The translations under genes and the position numbers were made by a program. Below are positions 5,682-12,920 of a stretch of 28,916 nt of DNA, piece after piece. The stretch's first letter is position 1. The number at the start of each line of letters is the position of its first letter. This DNA comes from PCRC01 sp040384665 (GTDB lineage Bacteria > Pseudomonadota > Gammaproteobacteria > Burkholderiales > Burkholderiaceae_C): positions 1-28,916 of the forward strand of contig JAZKIY010000073.1 of the NCBI GenBank assembly GCA_040384665.1, in the 5' to 3' direction. The notes beneath the pieces are model-generated. The model searched no databases and was not told where the DNA came from. It was given only the letters and a program-made list of their open reading frames with translations.

Positions 5682-7637
5682 TCAGAGAGGGACATTGAAT
5701 ACAGTTGAAAGACCCGACGGTACTGTGATCGTGATGGTCACGGTATTGCCTGCAACACAATTCACCAAATTCACGGCGTGCGCCGTCGCAAGATCCTGCA
5801 GCGAATTATTCGAAGGAGCCACATTCACAACAGGCGACCCCTGGACAGAGGCAATCGCACAAGTCCCGCCCGAGGCCGTAGCAGCAACAGTTGTACCAGC
5901 TGGCATCGGCAACAAAGAGCTCAGGGCAGGTGCAATAGGACTGCTCCGCAGCCGGAATTGGATACCGACTGTTGACTGTGCCGTGATTTGAATATTTGGC
6001 GTGCTTGACGAAAACAGAATCACCGCTTGCTGGCGCACGGTTGTAGCCAGCTGTCCATCGCAGGTGTTGGTTCGGCCAGGGAAAGGCCCACCACTGCCTG
6101 TACATGCCATCGACCCACCACGAGGCAGCGTAAATTCACCGGCATCAAAGAGGCCGTTTTCGTTGTCATCACGGTAGGCATCACCAATGTCACTCAGGGT
6201 ATCGGTTGCGTCAAAGCGGTTGTTCGCGTTCAAGTCGACATAGTCTTTCGTACCGTTTGTGTAGGCCAACACAGACACCCGTCCATCCAATGGCCTCGGG
6301 TTCTGCGAAACGAAATCGACCGTACATGACGAGATGTTGTTGACTCGCGTGGTGGCGCAGCTACGTGCTACTTGACCACCTTCTGCCGTGAAGTTGATGA
6401 CTGTGCCGTCATCAACGGCATTACCCTGACGGTCCGCGATGCGTGCTGTCAAAGTGGTTCCAGTCCCGTCACGGTCACGGCCCTCAATGTTGAAGGTTCC
6501 TACCGACAGGCTCATGAAACGCTGAGATGGCAACCCAGACGCCACTGTCAAATTCTGAGATTCGGCAAACACCGAATTGTTGCCAGTCAAAGAAGCGCGC
6601 ACACGCACCGGACCAGGAATGCTGCCGGAAAACACAGAAACCGTCGCCTCTCCTGCGGCGTCTGTTGTCGTGTCTACATTGGCAACCGATCCAGTTGCGT
6701 TCAGACCAACCCCTCCAGGATTGGTTGCAATGCTGAATGTGACCGGAATATTGGGCAATGCCGTCCCGGCGGACGATTGCACCCGGAATCGCACAACCGA
6801 CTGCTCCAGTGCCCCCGAGCCAGCCACAAAAATTTGTGCGGGTGTTGCCGACACAAAACCAACCGCATTGGCCGTAGGTGCTGCCACATTGACTGTGTTT
6901 GTCACAGCGCTGGCACCCGCCGTAGAAGCTGTCACGATCACTGGGCCACTGCACAGGCTACCGTCTGGCTGCACTGCGCTAAAAACGCTGGCGGCTGTAC
7001 CGGAGCCATCGGTAGTCACACTGAAACTCGAACCCGTACCGTTGATTCGGCCACATGACGCGGAAAAAGTGACGTTCACAGGCACGCCCGTCAAAGCACT
7101 CCCACCCCGCATGGCAACAACGCTCAGCGAGGTATTCCCCCCTGACGGCAGCGTGGAGCTGCCCAGCACGATCGAAGAAAGTGACACATTGGCGGCCGAA
7201 ACGGCGAAGTCACGCCGACCCGTCACTGTGGCTGTACCAACGACAGCACTGGCTAACAAGGATGTTGCCCCCACCGAAGAAACCGATGCGGGCGCAATCG
7301 CAACCTCAGCAACGCCTGAGGCATTGGTCAGTGCCGATGTTGGATTCAGCGTGGCGAGGGTCGACCCTTCAAGCGAAAAGCTCACAAGCCGGGCAACAAC
7401 GGCTGCGCCGGCTGCGTCTAACACAGTGGCGCGCGCAACGAAGGAACTCCCCACAGAAATGCTGTTCACAGAAGTATTGCCTGCGCCCACGATTGTCACA
7501 ATAACTTGCGGCGTCGCGGGCACAGTCGGTGTTGTCGTACCACCATTGCTGGCACCAGCACTGCCACCGCCGCCACCACAAGCTGACATCAGAATCGTTG
7601 CCAGCAACGCCAGCCAAGAAATTAGGAATCGCATCAT
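5682..7637 (-). CDS. Large Ig-like (Big_1/invasin-type) domain lipoprotein
   Basis: 651-residue predicted lipoprotein. The N-terminus is a short hydrophobic signal with lipobox LMSAC (Cys20), followed by a run of glycines and a Ser/Thr/Pro linker. The body is made of beta-rich Ser/Thr/Val/Ala-rich repeats with the Big_1 style pattern (..G.PV.VTFS......TTDGSGTA..), at roughly residues 150-260, 265-375 and 385-470. Residues about 466-502 hold two Asp/Asn-rich loops, DLNANNRFD and DDNENGLFD, resembling calcium-binding loops. Four or more cysteines in the second half could form disulfides. It lies between pilQ and aroK on the same strand, and its stop is eight bases before the aroK start. Base composition is visibly less GC-rich than its neighbours. 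Two ATGs in tandem (7637, 7634) follow AGGA; the second has the better spacing. Function is unknown; a surface or pilus-associated adhesin-like role is inference. Confidence 0.8.
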   Translation of the reverse strand: MMRFLISWLALLATILMSACGGGGGSAGASNGGTTTPTVPATPQVIVTIVGAGNTSVNSISVGSSFVARATVLDAAGAAVVARLVSFSLEGSTLATLNPTSALTNASGVAEVAIAPASVSSVGATSLLASAVVGTATVTGRRDFAVSAANVSLSSIVLGSSTLPSGGNTSLSVVAMRGGSALTGVPVNVTFSASCGRINGTGSSFSVTTDGSGTAASVFSAVQPDGSLCSGPVIVTASTAGASAVTNTVNVAAPTANAVGFVSATPAQIFVAGSGALEQSVVRFRVQSSAGTALPNIPVTFSIATNPGGVGLNATGSVANVDTTTDAAGEATVSVFSGSIPGPVRVRASLTGNNSVFAESQNLTVASGLPSQRFMSLSVGTFNIEGRDRDGTGTTLTARIADRQGNAVDDGTVINFTAEGGQVARSCATTRVNNISSCTVDFVSQNPRPLDGRVSVLAYTNGTKDYVDLNANNRFDATDTLSDIGDAYRDDNENGLFDAGEFTLPRGGSMACTGSGGPFPGRTNTCDGQLATTVRQQAVILFSSSTPNIQITAQSTVGIQFRLRSSPIAPALSSLLPMPAGTTVAATASGGTCAIASVQGSPVVNVAPSNNSLQDLATAHAVNLVNCVAGNTVTITITVPSGLSTVFNVPL

Positions 7638-7700
7638 TGGGTCCTGAAACGGATGGATTAAAAATCGAATACCGACTTGGCGAACTCAGAGAGTCCGCTG

Positions 7701-9839
7701 TTACCGCACTGAACTGCGGTCAGAAATCATTTTCGGTGTGATGAAAACCAGCAGCTCCTGTTTGTTGGAGGTGCGGTTACGGGTCTTGAACAAGTTGCCC
7801 AACACGGGAATGTCGCCCAACAAAGGAACACGCGACTCGTCTTCGTTCTCGGTCAACTCGAAAATGCCACCGATGACCACCGTGCCACCGTTCTCGACCA
7901 ACACCTGGGTCTGAACGTGCTTGGTGTTGATGGCGATGCCCTGTGCCGTGGTTTCGCCACGCGTGTCTTTCGTGACGTCCAAGTCAAGAATGATATTGCC
8001 TTCTGGTGTGATCTGGGGCGTGACCTCGAGCTTCAGGTTGGCCTTGCGGAACGCCACCGCTGTGGCACCACTGGCGGTCGCAATCTGGAACGGAAATTCC
8101 GTGCCTTGCTCAATCAAGGCTTTCGTCTGGTCTGCTGTGACCACGCGGGGGCTGGACACCACCTTGCCTTTGCCGTCGGCTTCCAGCGCAGACAACTCGA
8201 GGTTCAGAAACCGGTTGGCGGCAGAATTGAAGATGGAAATGGCAAACGCAGCAGCGGGGAAGCCGCCGGCGCCGGAACTGGGCAAGTTCACGTAGTTGCT
8301 GTTCACCGAGTCCACCACGCCACCCGCGCCTGACGTGGCCACCACGTTCGCGTAGCTGGTGCCAAAGGCGACGCGGCTGTTGCCGTTACCCACCTGGAAG
8401 CCCCCATCCCCGCCCCGTTGGGCACGCAAATCCGCACCGCCCAGACGCACCCCCAACGAACGGCCAAAGGTGTCGGAAGCCTCGACAATTCGCGCCTCGA
8501 TCAACACCTGCCGGATGGGAATATCGAGCTTGGAAATCAGATCCTGCACCTGTTGCAGCACCGATGCGTTGTCGGTCACAAAAATCTGGTTGGTGCGCGG
8601 CTCAGAAATCACACTGCCACGGGACGACAGGATGCGCGAAGTGCTGCCGCCGGCATTGCCCGATGAAGAGCCCAGCTGGGCGGCGATCGCGGCTGCCTTG
8701 GTGTAGTTCAGTTGGAACCCCTGGGTCCGCAGAGGCTCGACGTTTTGCAACGCGTTGCGCTCTTCAAATTCACGCTTGTCTTTGGCGTTCAGTTCGTCCT
8801 TGGGCGCGACCAGCAAGACGTTGCCAGTTTTGCGCATGCCCAGCCCCTTGGCCTGCAGAATGATGTCCAGCGCCTGGTCCCATGGCACGTCTTTCAGGCG
8901 CAAGGTCACTGCACCGGTCACTGAATCGGACGTGATGATGTTGAAATTGGTGAAGTCGGCAATCACCTGAAGCAGCGAGCGCACTTCAATGTTCTGGAAA
9001 TTCAACGACAGCTTTTCACCTGCGTAGCTGGGGCCTCTGGTCAGTTTGGACGGATCAACCTTCTGCGGCCGAACTTCCACCACAAACTGGTTGTCGCTCT
9101 GGTAGGCACTGTGCTCCCACAGGCCGCGCGGCTCAATCACCATCCGCACCCGGTCACCCGACTGGGTCGTGGTCACGGTTTGCACCGGTGTGCCAAAGTC
9201 GGTCACGTCCAGACGGCGGCGCAGGCCTTCGGGCAAGGAGGTCTTGAGAAACTCCACGACCAATGTCTGGCCTTGCTGCCGGATGTCCACGCCCACCTGG
9301 TTGTTGGCAAGATCCACGACCACCCGGCCGGTGTTGTCAATGCCACGGCGAAAGTCGAGATCGCGCAAGGGAAGCACATCGCGGTTCCGGTTTTCCGCAA
9401 ATTGCTGGGCATTTGCTGCCGGCGCCGCCGCATTCGCTGCCGGCTCCAGCAGTACCAACAGTGTTTTGCCACGGATCTGCGTGGTGTACGCAGCGGCCTG
9501 CTTCAGGTTCAGCACCACACGTGTCCTGTCGCCCGCCTGAACCACGTTGACAGAGCGCAGGTTGCCCTGGTTGACCTCCACCGCAGAACGGCCCATGGCG
9601 TTGGTCACCCCGGGGAAATCCAGCGCAATGCGTGCAGGCGACTGGATCGCAAACCCTTTGGGCGATGCGGCCAGGGGTTCCGACAGTTCGATGCGAACCA
9701 GTTCAGCCCCCCCCTGTACCGAACCAGTGACGGACTCGATCCGTGGTTCTGCCTGCACTGCCACAGACGCACACAACAGCACCGCCAGCCAGCCAGCGCG
9801 CCACAGGCTGTGCCGCGAAAGACGCTCAACTTTTGTCAT
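7701..9839 (-). CDS. pilQ: Type IV pilus secretin
   Basis: 712-residue outer-membrane secretin through which the type IV pilus passes. A signal peptide ends near VQA30. Two AMIN domains (roughly 36-105 and 140-235), which bind peptidoglycan, are followed by a secretin/TonB short N-terminal (N0) domain (about 285-340, LNFQNIEVRSLLQVIADFTNFNII), an N1 domain (about 365-460), and the secretin core (about 475-705, with VLIEARIVEAS and the typical C-terminal VVIGGIFE...VPLLGDIPVLGNLFK). A longer frame opens at 9884, but the ATG at 9839 overlaps the pilP stop as ATGA and has AGGAGA upstream, so it is chosen. It is the last pil gene; the Ig-like lipoprotein follows after 63 bases. Confidence 0.96.
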   Translation of the reverse strand: MTKVERLSRHSLWRAGWLAVLLCASVAVQAEPRIESVTGSVQGGAELVRIELSEPLAASPKGFAIQSPARIALDFPGVTNAMGRSAVEVNQGNLRSVNVVQAGDRTRVVLNLKQAAAYTTQIRGKTLLVLLEPAANAAAPAANAQQFAENRNRDVLPLRDLDFRRGIDNTGRVVVDLANNQVGVDIRQQGQTLVVEFLKTSLPEGLRRRLDVTDFGTPVQTVTTTQSGDRVRMVIEPRGLWEHSAYQSDNQFVVEVRPQKVDPSKLTRGPSYAGEKLSLNFQNIEVRSLLQVIADFTNFNIITSDSVTGAVTLRLKDVPWDQALDIILQAKGLGMRKTGNVLLVAPKDELNAKDKREFEERNALQNVEPLRTQGFQLNYTKAAAIAAQLGSSSGNAGGSTSRILSSRGSVISEPRTNQIFVTDNASVLQQVQDLISKLDIPIRQVLIEARIVEASDTFGRSLGVRLGGADLRAQRGGDGGFQVGNGNSRVAFGTSYANVVATSGAGGVVDSVNSNYVNLPSSGAGGFPAAAFAISIFNSAANRFLNLELSALEADGKGKVVSSPRVVTADQTKALIEQGTEFPFQIATASGATAVAFRKANLKLEVTPQITPEGNIILDLDVTKDTRGETTAQGIAINTKHVQTQVLVENGGTVVIGGIFELTENEDESRVPLLGDIPVLGNLFKTRNRTSNKQELLVFITPKMISDRSSVR

Positions 9840-10387
9840 TTTGATTTCTCCTGGAGCTGCAAGGTGGCCAGCCGCTCGATCCATTCACCGGCTGCATCCT
9901 GCACGATTTCCCGCAACGTGAGCTCCGTCTCCGATACCCGGGTAATTCGGCCATAGTTCTGGCCGAGGTAGTTGCCTGCGCGGACCTGGTACAGCAGGTT
10001 GTCCACCCGCACCAGAGCAACCGGCTGGCCTTTGTTCAACAGGCTGCCCACCATCGTGACGGCATCCAGTGGGAAGGCTTCCAGCGCTTCTTTGCGACGG
10101 CGTAACTCAGGATCAACCAGACCCGTGTTGCCGCTGTAGCCGGCCTCCCGGCGCAACGCCTGGGTCAGCTTCTGGCTGTTGAACGGCTCGACAATGCGCT
10201 CCTGGGTGTACGCCTGTGGCACATATTTCTTTGGCTCAGACACGGTCCCGATCTTGGGTTGCGCCTGGTTGCGTTGCTGCGTCATCCACTGCTGCAACTC
10301 GTCGCTCTCGGAAGTGCCACACCCCAACAACAGGGCCAGGCTGCCGCCGATTACCAACAACGCCGCTCGTTGACCCATGCCGCTCAT
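9836..10387 (-). CDS. pilP: Type IV pilus inner-membrane lipoprotein PilP
   Basis: 183-residue lipoprotein that links the PilN/PilO dimer to the periplasmic domains of the PilQ secretin. The signal sequence carries the lipobox LLGC with lipid-attachment Cys23. It is followed by a charged, presumably disordered linker and then the C-terminal HR-type beta domain (about 95-175), recognisable by FPLDAVTMVGSL, ALVRVDNLLYQVRAGNYLGQNYGRI and ELTLREIVQDAAGEWIER. It is coupled at both ends: its ATG overlaps the pilO stop as ATGA, and its TGA overlaps the pilQ start in the same way. GGAGCGAG lies upstream of the start. Confidence 0.95.
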   Translation of the reverse strand: MSGMGQRAALLVIGGSLALLLGCGTSESDELQQWMTQQRNQAQPKIGTVSEPKKYVPQAYTQERIVEPFNSQKLTQALRREAGYSGNTGLVDPELRRRKEALEAFPLDAVTMVGSLLNKGQPVALVRVDNLLYQVRAGNYLGQNYGRITRVSETELTLREIVQDAAGEWIERLATLQLQEKSK

Positions 10388-11049
10388 TTTCTCGCTCCAG
10401 CAGGGCCCTTGGCGGCGATCTCGTCGGCATCGAGATAACGAAAGGTGTTGGCTGTGCCATCCATGGCCAGGGTCCCGTCTTTCGCGGGCACAAGGCTCAG
10501 GTTGCTGAGGGTCACGATGCGCGACATGTTGGCCACGTCGGCCACAAAAGCGCCAATGTCGTGGTAACGGCCCACCACACGCACACTGATCGGCAACTCG
10601 GCGTAGTACTCTTTCACGGCCACCTGGCCGGGACGAAAGAGGTCAAACTGCAGGTTGCGGCCAATCCCCGCCTGGTTGATGTCCGACAGCAAGGCGTCCA
10701 TTTCCGCCTTGCTGGGCAGTTGCTTTTCGAGTTGGGTCACGTACTGCAGCACCTGCTCGCGTTGCTTCTTCAGCGCGTCCAGATTCACCACCTGGGCGAC
10801 TTTCTTCTTGTACTCCTCGCGCAGGACCAGTTCCTTAGCCCGTTCCGCTTCGAGTGCCACGTCGGAATCACTGAGCCACAAGAACCAGGAAGCCCCCACC
10901 ACGAAAGCGACCACCGTGGCACAGAGCAGGTAGCGGGGAATGTCCGGCCAAACCGACGGGTCCTTGGGGTCTAGATTGCGAAACTGCGCCAGCAACGGCT
11001 CGGCACGTTGCGCAAGGCTGAGCTTGGGTAGGGGTTTTTTGGTCGCCAT
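10384..11049 (-). CDS. pilO: Type IV pilus inner-membrane protein PilO
   Basis: 221-residue bitopic inner-membrane protein of the pilus alignment complex that dimerises with PilN. A short cytoplasmic N-terminus is followed by one transmembrane helix (about 39-59, LLCATVVAFVVGASWFLWLS), a coiled coil (about 65-115, rich in Lys, Glu and Gln), and a ferredoxin-like periplasmic domain containing FDLFRPGQ, YAELPISVRVVGRYHDIGAFVADVA and LSNLSLVP. These are PilO hallmarks. The ATG at 11049 is seven bases after the pilN stop. The stop overlaps pilP. Confidence 0.95.
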   Translation of the reverse strand: MATKKPLPKLSLAQRAEPLLAQFRNLDPKDPSVWPDIPRYLLCATVVAFVVGASWFLWLSDSDVALEAERAKELVLREEYKKKVAQVVNLDALKKQREQVLQYVTQLEKQLPSKAEMDALLSDINQAGIGRNLQFDLFRPGQVAVKEYYAELPISVRVVGRYHDIGAFVADVANMSRIVTLSNLSLVPAKDGTLAMDGTANTFRYLDADEIAAKGPAGARK

Positions 11050-11055
11050 GGGTGC

Positions 11056-11658
11056 TTACCGTGGTGCCGATGCTGCAGCCGCCGCTTTTTCAACATCTTC
11101 GCTCGTGCGAAGCGCCATGCGCATCGTGAAATTTCCGACGCGCCGGGTGTCCCGGGCGTTCAGGGCAAGGTTGGCCGCCACGATCTCCACCAGTTCAGGG
11201 CGGGTCAGCCAATTGCTGTCCCCGGCAATGTTGCGCAACAACTCGGACACACGCTCATTGGACTGCGCCACACCGGTCACAGTGATCTGGTTGTTGCTCT
11301 GCCGCATCGAATTGATGTAGACCCCGTCAGGCAACAGGCGTGCCAACTCGTTCAGCAGGTGCACCGGTGAGTTGCGGTTGGCCTGCAAGTCTTCCACCGC
11401 TTTTTGCCGGGCCTTCAGTGCTGCAATCTCGTTCTGCAGGTTGGCCACCTCTTTGATGATCACATCCATGCGCTTGTTTTCGGCGATCAACAGGCCATTC
11501 TTGCCCTGTTGGTTGGCGATCTGGGCTTCGTACCAAAGGTACACCACGCCAGAAATCAGCAGACCCGCCAAGGCTGACACAACCAAAGCCACGTTGAACA
11601 GGTCGCGGCGGCGCTTGCGGGCCGCCTCACGGTGCGGCAAGAGGTTGATGAGGATCAC
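11056..11658 (-). CDS. pilN: Type IV pilus inner-membrane protein PilN
   Basis: 200-residue bitopic inner-membrane protein. The extreme N-terminus ILINLLPHREAARKRRR is the conserved PilN peptide that sits in the PilM groove. A transmembrane helix (about 22-42) and a long coiled coil (about 45-95) follow, then a periplasmic ferredoxin-like domain with LLPDGVYINSMRQSNNQITVTGVAQSNERVSELLRNI. The start is GTG, not ATG (11656-11658 complement), and overlaps the pilM stop as GTGA, so translation is tightly coupled to PilM, its direct partner. The last residues are alanine-rich. Confidence 0.95.
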   Translation of the reverse strand: MILINLLPHREAARKRRRDLFNVALVVSALAGLLISGVVYLWYEAQIANQQGKNGLLIAENKRMDVIIKEVANLQNEIAALKARQKAVEDLQANRNSPVHLLNELARLLPDGVYINSMRQSNNQITVTGVAQSNERVSELLRNIAGDSNWLTRPELVEIVAANLALNARDTRRVGNFTMRMALRTSEDVEKAAAAASAPR

Positions 11659-12734
11659 TGGACAAACCTCCGCATGGCCAGGCCGCAGGCGGTGAGGTAA
11701 GAAGGTGCTTCACGCCGCATCTTTTTCTCTCTGACCCGCCCGCCAATGCTCATGCCCTCAAAAGGGTTGGCGGGTTTGCAAATGAACGATGTCTGTTGTG
11801 TGACCGCCTCGGTCAGGCCTGGCAATGCCGATGACCCACCTGCGAGCAGGATCTGGTCCACCTGGTTGTAGGGCGTGCTGGTAAAGAAGAACTGCAGGGC
11901 ACGGGCGATTTCCTGCGCCAGCACGTCCACGAATGGGCGCAAAACGTTGGCGGCATAGTCGTCAGGCAACTCTCCACTGCGTTTGCGGCCTTCGGCCTCC
12001 TCTGGAGACATGCCAAACTGGCGCACGATCAACTGGGTGAGTTGTGCACCACCAAAGGCCTGGTCACGTTCGTAAAGCAACTCGTCATTGCGCAGCACCT
12101 GCATGCTGGTGGTGAACGCCCCCACCTCGAACAGCGCGGTCAAGGTGTTGGCTCCATGGTTCGGCAGGTCGTGTATCAGCCGGCCAACCGCCAGGCGCGA
12201 TGCGTAGGGCTCAATGTCCACGATCACGGGCTTGAGACCGGCAGCCTCGGCCAGGCCCTGCAGGTCCTGAACCTTTTCCTTGCGCGATGCGGCAATCAGC
12301 ACATCGACGTCGGTGCCGTTGCCTGCACTCGGGCCGATCACGCAAAAATCGAGGCTGACCTCGTCCAGTGAGAACGGGATGTACTGGTTGGCCTCGGACT
12401 CCACCTGCACCTCCAGCTCAGGGTCGGACAAACCGCTGGGCAGGACAATTTTCTTGGTGATCACGGCCGATGCCGGCAAGGCCATGGCCACATTTTTGAC
12501 CTTGGTGCCGCTTTTCTTGACCACGCGGCGCACCGCTTCGGCGACCTCGTCAAACTTTTCAATGTTGCCGTCGGTGATCCAGCCGCGCTCCAGCAGCTCC
12601 ATGGCGCAGCGCTCCAGCACCCATTGGCCAGAATTCATTTGACCCAACTCAACCAGCTTCACGCTGGAAGAACTGATGTCCAGGCCCAGCAAGGGTGGGG
12701 CTTCTTTTTTGAAAAAATCACTCAGTGAAATCAA
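11655..12734 (-). CDS. pilM: Type IV pilus actin-like ATPase PilM
   Basis: 359-residue cytoplasmic protein with the actin/FtsA fold that binds ATP and the PilN N-terminus. Phosphate-binding motif LLGLDISSSSVKLVELG near the N-terminus, LPASAVITKKIVLP in the middle, DIEPYASRLA, and the adenosine-side motif LLAGGSSALPGL near residue 300 are visible, as is the C-terminal SYLTACGLAMRRF. The start appears to be TTG at 12734: it gives the family-like N-terminus (ISLSDFF...) and AGGCG lies upstream, while no better ATG is available. It is the first gene of the pil-aro run and is divergent from mrcA, separated by 186 bases that must hold both promoters. Confidence 0.95.
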   Translation of the reverse strand: MISLSDFFKKEAPPLLGLDISSSSVKLVELGQMNSGQWVLERCAMELLERGWITDGNIEKFDEVAEAVRRVVKKSGTKVKNVAMALPASAVITKKIVLPSGLSDPELEVQVESEANQYIPFSLDEVSLDFCVIGPSAGNGTDVDVLIAASRKEKVQDLQGLAEAAGLKPVIVDIEPYASRLAVGRLIHDLPNHGANTLTALFEVGAFTTSMQVLRNDELLYERDQAFGGAQLTQLIVRQFGMSPEEAEGRKRSGELPDDYAANVLRPFVDVLAQEIARALQFFFTSTPYNQVDQILLAGGSSALPGLTEAVTQQTSFICKPANPFEGMSIGGRVREKKMRREAPSYLTACGLAMRRFVQ

Positions 12735-12889
12735 AACAGCGCCTGCAATTGTGTGAACTGAATGGCTTACAACTCATGTGTATTTATGCCGCGGACAGAT
12801 GTTAGCAGCAGCGTCTCTTGTAACGCGGTGGTTTCGCACGCTGGGAGTGACCGCGTTGCGTAAAGCACACGCCACCCACTCGCCGTTTC

Positions 12890-12895
12890 TATAAT
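12890..12895 (+). promoter_or_regulatory. Candidate -10 box upstream of mrcA
   Basis: A perfect TATAAT stands 25 bases before the mrcA ATG, in the 186-base divergent region between pilM and mrcA. No convincing -35 box lies at the right distance (TTGCGT at 12856 is too far), so the promoter may need an activator or be an extended variant. The predicted leader would be only about 20 bases, with no Shine-Dalgarno-like sequence. I could not pick a pilM promoter on the other strand with confidence. Confidence 0.4.
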
Positions 12896-12920
12896 CATTT
12901 CTGCCTGCGCACGACCACTT

